Positions 18,701 to 27,534 of a stretch of DNA of 57,904 nt are shown here, in pieces (within the stretch, counting starts at the first letter, position 1; each line of letters starts with the position of its first letter). Under the pieces are notes generated by a model, which was not told the origin of the DNA, searched no databases, and was given only the letters and a program-made list of their open reading frames with translations. The translations under genes and the position numbers were made by a program. This DNA comes from AAA164-E04 sp964342825 (GTDB taxonomy: Bacteria; Verrucomicrobiota; Verrucomicrobiia; Limisphaerales; AAA164-E04), in contig CAYFHO010000025.1 in the NCBI GenBank assembly GCA_964342825.1, positions 1 through 57,904 of the forward strand. The letters are read 5' to 3'.

Positions 18701-21700
18701 CAGTGGAGATGACTCTGAACTGGAGGCACCGTTCGAACTCGAACCTCTGGACACACCATTACCTCCGGTTTTCCCTCCTGTTATAGCCATCACCAATGGC
18801 ATACCCAGATTGGAAGATCGGGTGGGAGCCAATGCTCCGTTGCTGGGAACCACCAATGGACTTGCGCAACAATGGCAGTTCTACATGTTTACCAATTCAC
18901 TGCCTTCGACCAATGATGTTGGATTCACCAATGGACCCAATGTGGCTTTTGCGACTTTCTTACCTCCAGAGTTGAGTAAACCTCGTATCTCCGAAGCTGA
19001 CATTGATCTATATGTGTCCAGAGATGCAGGATTATTGAACCTGGATCAGGGAGCAATCGCTGCCGCAACCAAGTCGTTGAACCAAGGTGGAACGGAAGTG
19101 GTCGTCTTTGAAAACCAGCCACTTGGTGATGATGTTGTTTACTACGTCGGTGTTAAATCTGAGGATCATCAAGGTGCCCAATACGCCATGGTCGGATTGT
19201 CACAGGAGGAACCCTTCGATTTCACAGATGCCAACGGAAATCGTGTTTTCCGTGGTATTCCTTTGAATCAGGGGATCATTCCCGATGGGACACCCGGTAG
19301 TCCGAATGCCGGACTCGGAATTGCGATCGGTAATCCTTTGAACGGTCTCACGGTCCAGAGTGTGATCGTGGAACAGACGATCGTTCATGAAGACATTGGT
19401 GATCTTGTCGGGAGTATCTCGCACAACGGTGCATCAGCCGTACTGAACAATCATACTCTCTTAAGTCCGCAGGGCAGTTCCATTGTTCTGGATGCCTTGT
19501 ATGATGACTTTGGTATATTTCCCAATTCCATTCCCTCGGATGGTCCAGGCAATCTGATCAATTTCATTGGTCAAAATGGTGTTGGGGTCTGGCTCATGAC
19601 CATGGTTGATAATGCTCTCAGCCAGACCGGTCGTTTGTCTGGATTCAATGTCATAGCAACACCCAATCAGCTCCTTGACGAAAACGGCCTGTTCGCAACC
19701 GTGCAAGGCGAGACCTTCCGGTATTTCTTCGTCGAGGTGCCGCCCGATGCCAGTGCTTTGACCGTGAACTTAACGGAATTTGACTTGCCTCTTGATTTGT
19801 ATTTGCGACATGAAGAGATTCCCACGCAAACACTCTACGATAAGCGCGCATTGGGTGTGGACGGTGAAAATATTGTCACGGTCACCATCACTCCACGCGA
19901 TATACCACCTTTGAATGCCGGTAGATATTTTATCGGAGTCTACAACCCTAATCCGGGAGCAGTGGATTTCAGGCTGACTTTTGATATTGAACGCAATCTG
20001 GTAATTGACTCCGAGCAACCATTCTTCCCTGATGAATTGGAAGTGCCCATCCTTGACTTTGGTCAGACCGACTCTTCCATCTTTGTTCCGGATGCCCGGC
20101 CGGTAGCAGAAGCCAAGATTGGTCTACGGATAGACCATCCTCGCTTGTCGGATCTCAGTCTTCACCTGGTTAGTCCAAGAGGCACACGAGTTCTTCTCGC
20201 CGAAAATCGTGGAGGTGACATTTCCACTGGGCTGGGTTCAGGCACATCTGATGAACCGGTGTTTGCCGGTTTTAGTGACGACGAAGAGGATGCAGATACA
20301 CTGATCAAGTTTGCAAGGGGTCCCTTCACCACCAATGCGGTGATCAGTATGACGCCCATCAGTGGATTTGAACAGGCCCGCACCGGGATTCATGAAGCCG
20401 GAGAATCCTTTCCTGCGGATGATGCCGGAAATGAGTGGGATGTGGTTTCTGGTCGCGCGCGTATTTTGGATCAAAATGCACCTGAAGGTAGAAAATTTAT
20501 CAACATATTCAGTTCAAGGATTGCAACCACGATTCCAACCCCTCCGGGTAGAAAGTTCGATTTGTTTTATAGTACTCGATCTACGGCTGGGCGTGGATCC
20601 CCTGTTGGTTTGGCGTTTCTTGACGGGCGGCGTGCACAAGTGGTGGATGGTTCGATACGTTGGAGGCGAAACACGCCGATACGTTTCGAGCCCATCAATC
20701 CCGAGACGCTTCTGGAGTTTACATTTGTCAGAGGGCGACCCGCCATGTCGCTGGATGACATCGTGATTCAAGACGCCGCTGCAGTGAAGTATTACTTCCC
20801 TGAAGAACCGCTGGAAAGCTTCAAGGGAGACTCTGCCTTGGGGAATTGGTATTTGGAAATTACAGATACTCGCGAAGGGGCGGTTGATCCTCCTCCCATT
20901 CTGCAAAACTGGCAATTACTCCTCAGTTTGGCCAATACCAATGTGCAGGCTGTCACCTTGCGCAATGGTCAATGTTTTGCCGGAAGCCTGGGCGTTGACG
21001 AGGTGCATTATTTCATAGTGGAAACCCCACGTATCGCCACCCTGGCCACCAACTGGTTGACTGGTACGGGTGATCTTGAATTGTGGTTCGACAACGCAGG
21101 AGTTCCTACTGGTGACAGTCCTCCTGATGTCATTCCCCCCATCGATTTTAACGGAGTTGATGAAGGTGAGGGAATGGTTCTGTCTCTCAGTGGAATGGAT
21201 TTTTATGATTCTCAAACCAATCAGGTTGGGACTCTCGATGATCCGGTTTTGCAGCCTGGTCAAAGATATTATCTGGCCGTTGCCAATCGTAAATCCAATT
21301 TCAACCAGGATTACGAATTATGTCTCCAGTTTGATGCGGATGATGTGCAGATTATCACGCTGACCAATACGATCCCATTCAGTAACACCATTCCATTCAC
21401 TGACGATATCGAGTTTCAATATTATCGTTATCGGGTTGCTTCCAATGTGGTCGAACTCGATATTGAATTGGAACCGGTCAACGGAGACGTGAACATGGTT
21501 GAGAAATATGATTTGCCTTTGCCCAATCTCGCCATATTTAACCAACGATCTGAAAATCCGGGGCTGTTGACCGATCAATTGTTCGTGACCAACAAACCTC
21601 CTGCTACGATCGTTCCTGGCAGTTATTACATTGGTGTCTATAACGCAGAACCCAACCGAACCGATGTGGATTACCAGATTACGGTCACCGAAACCACGGT

Positions 21701-24700
21701 TCCTTACAATGTGATTCGATTGAATGATGGGGAATCCATTGATTTTACCGTCGGCGATAACTTTGTTTCGGATGACTCAAAGATTGGTAATTACTTCCTT
21801 TTCGAAGTTGCCAGCACCAATGCTGCGGCAGCACGTTTTGAAATTTTAAGTTCCGATGGAGACGCCCATTTTGTCATGAAGAAGGAGGAGCTTCCCGCCT
21901 TTGATGACAATGACCGCATTGAGCCCGTCTTTGGTGATCGTCCCGGTTCCGGCAAAATGATTGTGCGCACCAATGCTGCCTTGCCTAGCCTGGATGGAAA
22001 TTGGTTCCTTGCTGTGCTTAATCAGCAGACAGAAGACCTTAACTTCACGATCCGAGCTTCATTGGAGACCAATCTACCTCCCGTCATTACACTTGAAAAC
22101 AATATCTGGCGAACGAATACAGTGGCGGTTAATCAACCTGATTTCCCTCAGGAAATAGACTATTACAGATTCGTTGTGGATCCTGCTGCAGAAGAAGTGA
22201 CCTTCACGCTCGATCCTCTGCAGGGTGGAGTTGATGCCAATGTCGACCTGATACTTAGAAAGGGCCAATTACCGACATTGACAGATTTGGATGGGTTCAG
22301 TTTTAACGACGGGTCCATTACCGAAACCATTATCATCAATGCCAACACTCCTGTGACCTTAAGCTCTGGAGAGTGGTTCCTGGGTGTGATTAATCGGGAG
22401 GCGGATGAGCAGGTGACTTATCGTATCCGGGCGTCGCAGTTTGTCGAAGTTCCAGCCATTGCCCTGCAAGATGGTATTTGGTTTACGAACACCATCGCAG
22501 GAAATCAGCCCGGATTCCCGGCAGCACCTGAAATCTATTACTTCGATGTGGATGAAGATGCCATTGATGTGACCTTCACTCTGGCGAATCTTGAAGGAGG
22601 TCAGAATGGAAATGTAGATCTTCTGCTAAGATTTGAAAATCCACCTGACCTGTCGACTTTCGATTCAGCCAGCGTTAACCCTGGTACGGCTGATGAGGTT
22701 ATTCGCCTGGATCAAGCATCGGCCCCGCCTTTGGCTCCTGGTCGTTGGTATCTCGCCGTTATTAATCGAGAAACCACCGAGGTGGATTATCGTATTAAGG
22801 TCGATCAGACACTGGATGAAAGTCCCAACGTCATTGAAATACCCTCGGACATTATTTTCCTGGGTGACCAGATTTGTGTTTCGTGGGATTCCGAAATTGG
22901 CCAGACCTATTGGGTGGAAGGTAAGGTGCTTGAAGAAGACCCGGTATGGGATGGACTGGCTGGCCCAATTGTGGCCTCGGATGTATTCACCGAGCAATGC
23001 TTTGATCTTCCGGTCCAGCACCAGTTTTTCAGAGTGGTGATACGTCTGGATGTTCCCGAACCTCCGACTTTCATTGATCCTGAGGTCGAGATACTGGGCG
23101 ATGAAATTTGCCTGAATTGGGATGCCGAGGTGGGGAATCGTTATCGTATTCAGGGTAAATCCAGCCTCCTGGAACTGGAATGGGCCGGTATTGTTGACGT
23201 CACTGCAGATCGAAATGATATGCAATATTGCCTTGGGCTCGACACGCCTTACCGTTTCTTCAGAATTGAGCCTATCGAAGGTGAGGAACCTCCTGCTCCT
23301 CCAACCATTGATCCTGTGTTGGCTCTGGTTGGAAACCAGATCTGCATGGATTGGCAAACCGAGGTGAATCGAAGTTATGTGATCCAGGGCAAAGCTGATT
23401 TGATGGACTCAAACTGGACAGACTTGCATTCACTGACAGCGATCGCTGAAACCACACAATACTGTGTGGATCTGCCTACCCCATATCGGTTTTTCAGGAT
23501 CGTTATCGGTGATCTCGTTACTCCACCTGTCGGAGGACCATTTGTGGATGTCTTACTCCGAGTTGCCGATGATGAGATCTGTCTGGATTGGAATTCTGAA
23601 GTGGGAAGGTCTTACCAGATCGAGGGCCTGATGTCTCTTAATGACGGGGATTGGATCTCCATTGACACGGTGGTGGCTAATGCGGATCAAACGACCTATT
23701 GCATAGGATTGCCGACTGAATTCAGATTCCTCAGGGTGCGAGAAGGGGCGATTGAACCTCCCGTTGAACCCGGCGAGTTCATTGACGCTATCTTGCAGAT
23801 TGAAGACACAGAGATTTGTCTGGAATGGCCATCACAACCCGGTCAAACCTTCACGGTGGAAGCCCGCTCTGGACTTCAGGATGCCGTCTGGACCAGCATA
23901 GAGCAGGTTCAAGCGACTGGTGATTTGACACGCTATTGTGTCCAACTGCCAACCAATTTCAGGTTCTTCAGAATCCGGATTGGAGGCGATGGTCCTCAAC
24001 CACCAGTTGACCGCGACATTACAGCATTCATTGATCCCATGATTCAGTTTGACCAGGATCGGATCTGTATACTGTGGTCTGCCGTTGCAGGAAGAGATTA
24101 TGTGGTCCAGGGATCCGATAGTGTGTTGGGCAATAACTGGCAGCAAGTTGAGATGGTGACCGCCAACACCGCCGACATGCAGTTCTGCCTGTCGCTACCC
24201 ACGAATTACCAATTCTTCAGAATCGGTGAACTTGCGGATCTGCCTGGCGTGCCGGTTGAGCCTGTTGTTTCGGATTACATAGATCCTGTCATGGCCCTGG
24301 GTGAAAATCAGATCTGTTTGTCCTGGGATGCCATGGAAGGAATCAGTTACCAGGTGCAGGCTACCTCTGATGTCTCAAGTGGAGCCTGGTTTGTGTTGGA
24401 AACCCTTCAATCCAATGGGGACCATCTGAGTCATTGCATAGATCTTCCTTCCGAGCACGTCTTTTACCGAATCGCCGTTTTGGAAGGAAACTCGGGCAAC
24501 GGTGGGGGCGGTCAAGGTCCCGCTGCGCCTGCTGAAATCGATAGCGTCAGTTTCGAAGGCGGACAGATCAAGGTGCGCTGGACAGGGATTGCCGGGCTTG
24601 TCTATCGCGTCTCATATGCGGATTCTTTGGCGGGTCCCTGGAATGAAATCCCTGAAAATATCCTTTCTGAAACAGAGTCTTTCGAATTCAGTGATGATGG

Positions 24701-24764
24701 TTCATTGACGGGTGGATTGGTTTCACCTCGGTTTTACCGTGTAGATCTTTTACCGACTCCCTAG
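15744..24764 (+). CDS. Giant membrane-anchored subtilisin-like protease with P-domains, PPC-like and Cys-repeat domains
   Basis: This 3006-aa protein has an N-terminal signal anchor (about 7-24). A subtilase S8 domain (about 300-820) carries catalytic Asp329 (NDTGVD), His380 (GHGTHVAG), Ser764 (GTSMAAP) and oxyanion Asn501 (SAGNVG). An inserted beta-rich segment lies before the Ser. A subtilase-associated beta-sandwich follows (about 835-990, LRVSLVWTDPPG). Next come a PPC-like domain, a P-domain (about 1170-1305) and another PPC-like domain. A second P-domain (about 1430-1728) is interrupted by an inserted beta domain. Five more PPC-like domains (about 1730-2360) precede a tandem Cys-repeat array (about 2362-2915) and a final degenerate repeat. 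All catalytic residues are present, so it is probably an active exported protease. It follows the pseudopilin operon and has its own sigma-54 promoter. Whether it is a substrate of that machine is inference. Confidence 0.88.
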   Translation: MRLSAKTWVIIAVLLMALGVYCWERGNRLQEEKQRAAEEESSALTGDGHVRIPSLNGAGQKLLTQLDQTTRHANQANPEVTAAYMEPLPVDPQHPHRLRNTAVGVDELVRLNHAMLLNNALIDTSSRRPLNIPPHLRAPSRTRSYLIQTDQAFDEVVPAHLRKQLGANKVSYIPNNTWLVRVDPDVVTHLKNLSGVRAVVPYAPYFKISESLLPLAVDQTELEKGTLLSLTVFPDESLAAESALMDLGLQLIKQTTSPFGDQYVIHATPDSLTPLANLDLVQWVEPWNQRELANDLARERVMVDTDGTNLTNINHHGLSGEGVLININDTGVDASHPDLSGRVQSLGNSQVGNNPDLVPTSSAGLVSAIRFSGLTDPVGHGTHVAGIMASSGENSPTITNVINSATNANFHGMAPEAELFSLTIDLLTGPLDSDEDLQTIAAEYNYVTEGRTNAFISNNSWNYPNSQEYGLASASFDAAVRDALPYMEGDQPMVYVFSAGNVGNGNQSGRGGAPGSILSPATAKNVITVGAIETLRFITNEVVTGFVDQIITNDMGVAETNQIPVLEEAYLADTDSATEVASFSSRGNVGIGIEGEGGRFKPDVVAPGTYIVSTRAKDWESPEGLQDTILNRREGISVNPGELYPSTVFVPSDGVEVRVRIRENEDAPLALPDLPIYVALGRFPSTNDFAGFSAVTLTPEAAAPLTLQPGNIYFISVGNETERTVVFDLETAVVVEQEVEGFYEGLAELNEGLEPHYRFESGTSMAAPVVSGTLALMQEYLTEKGYNPSPALLKALLINGARSSGTIYDYQIDPLVNYQGWGLPNLNNSMPQRFLETEDNLTSPVQFFDQDNDLALGTGDSVSWNLNISTNGARAFPLRVSLVWTDPPGNPAAGVKLVNDLDLVVSNAVSGEVFYGNDFTEASLFTRMSPSNSVPNSDVINNVENVYINGPLTTNYIVSVIGRRVNVNAVFDHPDGVVQDFALVISSGDDSELEAPFELEPLDTPLPPVFPPVIAITNGIPRLEDRVGANAPLLGTTNGLAQQWQFYMFTNSLPSTNDVGFTNGPNVAFATFLPPELSKPRISEADIDLYVSRDAGLLNLDQGAIAAATKSLNQGGTEVVVFENQPLGDDVVYYVGVKSEDHQGAQYAMVGLSQEEPFDFTDANGNRVFRGIPLNQGIIPDGTPGSPNAGLGIAIGNPLNGLTVQSVIVEQTIVHEDIGDLVGSISHNGASAVLNNHTLLSPQGSSIVLDALYDDFGIFPNSIPSDGPGNLINFIGQNGVGVWLMTMVDNALSQTGRLSGFNVIATPNQLLDENGLFATVQGETFRYFFVEVPPDASALTVNLTEFDLPLDLYLRHEEIPTQTLYDKRALGVDGENIVTVTITPRDIPPLNAGRYFIGVYNPNPGAVDFRLTFDIERNLVIDSEQPFFPDELEVPILDFGQTDSSIFVPDARPVAEAKIGLRIDHPRLSDLSLHLVSPRGTRVLLAENRGGDISTGLGSGTSDEPVFAGFSDDEEDADTLIKFARGPFTTNAVISMTPISGFEQARTGIHEAGESFPADDAGNEWDVVSGRARILDQNAPEGRKFINIFSSRIATTIPTPPGRKFDLFYSTRSTAGRGSPVGLAFLDGRRAQVVDGSIRWRRNTPIRFEPINPETLLEFTFVRGRPAMSLDDIVIQDAAAVKYYFPEEPLESFKGDSALGNWYLEITDTREGAVDPPPILQNWQLLLSLANTNVQAVTLRNGQCFAGSLGVDEVHYFIVETPRIATLATNWLTGTGDLELWFDNAGVPTGDSPPDVIPPIDFNGVDEGEGMVLSLSGMDFYDSQTNQVGTLDDPVLQPGQRYYLAVANRKSNFNQDYELCLQFDADDVQIITLTNTIPFSNTIPFTDDIEFQYYRYRVASNVVELDIELEPVNGDVNMVEKYDLPLPNLAIFNQRSENPGLLTDQLFVTNKPPATIVPGSYYIGVYNAEPNRTDVDYQITVTETTVPYNVIRLNDGESIDFTVGDNFVSDDSKIGNYFLFEVASTNAAAARFEILSSDGDAHFVMKKEELPAFDDNDRIEPVFGDRPGSGKMIVRTNAALPSLDGNWFLAVLNQQTEDLNFTIRASLETNLPPVITLENNIWRTNTVAVNQPDFPQEIDYYRFVVDPAAEEVTFTLDPLQGGVDANVDLILRKGQLPTLTDLDGFSFNDGSITETIIINANTPVTLSSGEWFLGVINREADEQVTYRIRASQFVEVPAIALQDGIWFTNTIAGNQPGFPAAPEIYYFDVDEDAIDVTFTLANLEGGQNGNVDLLLRFENPPDLSTFDSASVNPGTADEVIRLDQASAPPLAPGRWYLAVINRETTEVDYRIKVDQTLDESPNVIEIPSDIIFLGDQICVSWDSEIGQTYWVEGKVLEEDPVWDGLAGPIVASDVFTEQCFDLPVQHQFFRVVIRLDVPEPPTFIDPEVEILGDEICLNWDAEVGNRYRIQGKSSLLELEWAGIVDVTADRNDMQYCLGLDTPYRFFRIEPIEGEEPPAPPTIDPVLALVGNQICMDWQTEVNRSYVIQGKADLMDSNWTDLHSLTAIAETTQYCVDLPTPYRFFRIVIGDLVTPPVGGPFVDVLLRVADDEICLDWNSEVGRSYQIEGLMSLNDGDWISIDTVVANADQTTYCIGLPTEFRFLRVREGAIEPPVEPGEFIDAILQIEDTEICLEWPSQPGQTFTVEARSGLQDAVWTSIEQVQATGDLTRYCVQLPTNFRFFRIRIGGDGPQPPVDRDITAFIDPMIQFDQDRICILWSAVAGRDYVVQGSDSVLGNNWQQVEMVTANTADMQFCLSLPTNYQFFRIGELADLPGVPVEPVVSDYIDPVMALGENQICLSWDAMEGISYQVQATSDVSSGAWFVLETLQSNGDHLSHCIDLPSEHVFYRIAVLEGNSGNGGGGQGPAAPAEIDSVSFEGGQIKVRWTGIAGLVYRVSYADSLAGPWNEIPENILSETESFEFSDDGSLTGGLVSPRFYRVDLLPTP
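22830..24490 (+). repeat. Seven tandem ~79-residue Cys-paired repeats in the giant protease
   Basis: Seven successive units read approximately (F/T)IDP.. .L...EICL.W..E.G..Y.I.G...L....W..I..V.A......YC..LPT.FRFFRI. Each carries one Cys in the 'ICL.W' strand and one in the 'YC..LP' strand, and the pair is probably a disulfide. Units are joined by Pro-rich linkers (EPPAPP, PPVGG, PPVEP). An eighth unit (to the stop codon) keeps the fold pattern (IKVRWTG... YRVSYADSL) but has no Cys. The repeats differ enough at DNA level to be an old expansion. Confidence 0.85.
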
Positions 24765-24809
24765 TCTTGGCTTGCCTTTGTTGAGCTTACAGCCCAAGAT
24801 TGCTCCACT

Positions 24810-25301
24810 ATGCAATCACATGAGCTGCTGCGTGATGTGTTCAAAGACGGTAGTCCGAAGCAAATTGCCGAGGACATGGGGTTGTCTTTGTCGATGATTT
24901 ACAAGTGGGCCGAACCCACCGGAGATAAGGGGAGTGGAACTCCCAATCCGTTGGACCGCTTGGAAGATTTGATTCGCAGCACTCAGGATCAAAGGTTGCT
25001 TCAGTGGATCTGCGAAAAAGGTGGGGGATTTTTCATACGCAACCCCAAAAACGTTCATGCGCATCCAGATTTCTTGATTCCGGCCACTAACACCATCGTT
25101 CAGGAATTTGCAGATTTACTCTCTGTCGTCGCTTGTGCCGCAGGCGATAATCACATCACCCAGGCTGAGGCTGCCGGAATTCGCAAAAAGTGGGAACAGT
25201 TAAAATCTGTGACAGAGGGTTTCGTGCACTGCTGTGAGGAGGGCAATTTTACCCACATTCAGCAAGAAGCCGAAAAGGCTGTTGAGAAAAGAGCTTCTTA
25301 G
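24810..25301 (+). CDS. CII-like phage-type regulatory HTH protein
   Basis: This 163-aa protein is probably DNA-binding. Residues about 5-35 form a helix-turn-helix (LRDVFKDGSPKQIAEDMGLS LSMIYKW), like the CP76/CII family of phage regulators that are also found as chromosomal genes in Verrucomicrobia. The remainder is helical: a middle segment with WICEKGGGFFIRNP, then VQEFADLLSVVACAAGDNHITQAEAAGIRKKWEQL. It is not flanked by phage genes, so it is more likely a resident regulator than prophage residue. It stands 45 bp after the giant protease and 152 bp before rpoN. A role in controlling either is possible but unproven. Confidence 0.65.
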   Translation: MQSHELLRDVFKDGSPKQIAEDMGLSLSMIYKWAEPTGDKGSGTPNPLDRLEDLIRSTQDQRLLQWICEKGGGFFIRNPKNVHAHPDFLIPATNTIVQEFADLLSVVACAAGDNHITQAEAAGIRKKWEQLKSVTEGFVHCCEEGNFTHIQQEAEKAVEKRAS

Positions 25302-25453
25302 TTCTGCCGTCAATTGACCGTGGCTCCTGTCCAGGGATCCGTTTCCAGTTTATATAGCGATCAACTTCTTATGGCTGTAATCCTCCTTGCAGCAAGCTTC
25401 ATGCCGTTTTATCTTGAAATCTCATCCTAAACGGTGCATATTAGGAGTCGTTT

Positions 25454-26947
25454 ATGGCTCAAGGTCTTTATTTATCACAAAAGATGGCGCTTTCTCAAAT
25501 GCTGGCGCCTCAGCTTCAGCAGTCGCTTGCTCTTTTGCAGGCGCCCATGTTGGAGTTAAAAGCCCTTGTGAACCAAGAGTTAGAACAAAACCCTGTTCTT
25601 GAAGAATTGATTGAGCAGGAATTGAAATCCAAGGAATCCTCCAGTGATTCCGATGATTCCAGTTCAAGTAAAGAAGATAGCAACTTTGATGGGGATGATT
25701 TTTCTAATTCTAACGATTCCAAAGATTCTTCGGATGAATGGGAGTCGCAAATTGAGAAACTTTCCCAACTGGATCAGGAATGGCGCGATTACTTCTCTGA
25801 AACAGCTCTTCCTACCAAGCGTCACAGCAAAGAAGATGATGAACGTCGACAGCACATGTTTGACAGTCTGACCACGACAACTTCTTTACAAGAAACCCTT
25901 CGAGAACAAATCAGACTTTCCGATCTTGAGCCTGACAAACACCAGATAGCTGATCTCTTGATCGGTAATATCGATGAGAAAGGATACCTCAATGCCTCCA
26001 TCGATGAATTGGTTTTTTCGACAAATACTCCCAAAGAGACGATCCAGAGCATACTGGAGTTGATTCAGAGTTTTGAACCCGCTGGTGTTGCCGCAAAGGA
26101 CTTGCGTGAGTGCTTAATGTTGCAGCTTGAGCGCGCTGAGCGCGAAACAAGTCTGGAATATCGTATTCTCGACCGGTGCTTCAAATTGCTTGGTAAAAGA
26201 AAATTTCCTGAAATCGCCCGTGATCTGGGGGTTTCTCTTGAGCATGTGGTCCAGGCTGCAGAAAGAATCAGTCGGTTGGACCCACGACCTGGCAATGCAT
26301 ATCGTAACGATGGAGAAACTTATGTGGCTCCTGAAGTCTTTGTAACCAAAAACGGAGACGAATATGTAGTCAGTACCAACAATGACCATATTCCAAGGAT
26401 TCGAATCAGTAACACTTACAAGGATCTTTTATCCCAGGCTGGAAGTGCAGCTGATCTGAAAGAGTACATACGAGAAAAGATCCGGTCGGGTAAATTCCTG
26501 ATTAAGAGCATAGACCAAAGGCAGCAGACAATCACCAATATTGCCAAGGAAATCGTTCGGCGTCAGCGGGAGTTCTTTGATAATGGGATTGCTCATTTAA
26601 AGCCAATGACCATGATGCAGGTGGCTGAGCAGGTTGGAGTTCACGAGACAACGGTCAGTCGCGCCGTTTCAGGAAAATACCTGCAGTGCCCACAGGGAAT
26701 TTTCGAGATGAAGTTTTTCTTCACCTCCGGAATTCAAACCAGTTCAGGGACAGATATTTCAAATGCCACGGTTAAGGATATCATTCAGGACATGGTTCGG
26801 TCTGAGGATCCGTCCAAACCACTTTCGGATGATCAAATTGTTAAAAACCTGTTGGAGAAGGAGATCAAAATTGCACGCAGGACCGTCGCAAAATATCGAA
26901 ACGAGCTAAACATCCTGCCTTCTCATCTCAGAAAGCAATACACCTGA
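25454..26947 (+). CDS. rpoN: RNA polymerase sigma-54 factor
   Basis: This alternative sigma factor directs RNA polymerase to -24/-12 promoters and needs an AAA+ activator. In 497 aa it has the Gln/Leu-rich activator-interacting region (about 4-50, LSQKMALSQMLAPQLQQSL) and an acidic Ser/Asp-rich region II (about 58-95). The core-binding domain follows, then the HTH (MTMMQVAEQVGVHETTVSRAV) and the RpoN box ARRTVAKYRN at 474-483. The RpoN box has Asn where Glu is common. The ATG at 25454 follows AGGAG by 6 nt, one of the clearer ribosome sites here. No enhancer-binding activator is in the window. The sigma-54 element before the giant protease 9.7 kb upstream is a candidate target. Confidence 0.95.
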   Translation: MAQGLYLSQKMALSQMLAPQLQQSLALLQAPMLELKALVNQELEQNPVLEELIEQELKSKESSSDSDDSSSSKEDSNFDGDDFSNSNDSKDSSDEWESQIEKLSQLDQEWRDYFSETALPTKRHSKEDDERRQHMFDSLTTTTSLQETLREQIRLSDLEPDKHQIADLLIGNIDEKGYLNASIDELVFSTNTPKETIQSILELIQSFEPAGVAAKDLRECLMLQLERAERETSLEYRILDRCFKLLGKRKFPEIARDLGVSLEHVVQAAERISRLDPRPGNAYRNDGETYVAPEVFVTKNGDEYVVSTNNDHIPRIRISNTYKDLLSQAGSAADLKEYIREKIRSGKFLIKSIDQRQQTITNIAKEIVRRQREFFDNGIAHLKPMTMMQVAEQVGVHETTVSRAVSGKYLQCPQGIFEMKFFFTSGIQTSSGTDISNATVKDIIQDMVRSEDPSKPLSDDQIVKNLLEKEIKIARRTVAKYRNELNILPSHLRKQYT

Positions 26948-26961
26948 GCCTGGATGGTTCG

Positions 26962-27534
26962 TTATGCTTGCGAGCTTATTTGCTTTTGAGTTTCAGTCCG
27001 CATTGCCTCCAGAATTCCTCTCCACTTGTCTTTGTCTTTTCGTTCCATACGATCAATGAACAAGATACCTTTCAGGTGATCGACCTCATGTTGCACGGCC
27101 TTGGCCAGTAATCCTCCACAAGAAAATTCGTAGGGCGTGCCCTTGTGGTCCTGGGCTTTCACTTGCACTGATTCCGGGCGTTCAATATCCGCATAAACCT
27201 CGGGAAAACTGAGACATCCTTCCGGGCCCTTGATCATCTCATTCAGAGGCTCGACTTTCGGGTTGATCAGGACCAGAGGCATATGGTCCTGAATATTTAC
27301 CTCTTTACCGTCCACTGCCATGGTCGAAGGGCGGTCCTCGGCATGCGACACATCGATGACGGTGACTTGCAAGGCCTTTCCTACCTGCTGAGCCGCGAGT
27401 CCCACACCGTCAGCGTCATACATGGTATCCAGCATGTTATCGACGAATTTCTCCAATGCCTCATCGAAATTCTCAATAGGCGTTCCTTTTTGTCGCAATG
27501 CTGGGTGTCCGTATTTTACGATGGGTAAAATCAT
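26962..27534 (-). CDS. def: Peptide deformylase
   Basis: This metalloenzyme removes the N-formyl group from nascent proteins. The start at 27534 gives 190 aa beginning MILPIVKYGHPALRQKG, the normal Def N-terminus; the frame extends further upstream but without similarity. All three motifs are present: GVGLAAQQVG (43-52, usual form GvGLAApQvG), EGCLS (105-109, metal ligand Cys107) and HEVDH (149-153, two His ligands and catalytic Glu150). It converges on rpoN with 14 bp between stops. A minus-strand terminator ends about 75 bp upstream of its start, so its promoter must lie in that short gap. Confidence 0.95.
   Translation of the reverse strand: MILPIVKYGHPALRQKGTPIENFDEALEKFVDNMLDTMYDADGVGLAAQQVGKALQVTVIDVSHAEDRPSTMAVDGKEVNIQDHMPLVLINPKVEPLNEMIKGPEGCLSFPEVYADIERPESVQVKAQDHKGTPYEFSCGGLLAKAVQHEVDHLKGILFIDRMERKDKDKWRGILEAMRTETQKQISSQA

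Noticed and set aside
22665..23357. 230-codon minus-strand frame opposite the start of the Cys-repeat array
   Set aside because: It is an antisense shadow of repeated coding sequence with no recognisable domain.
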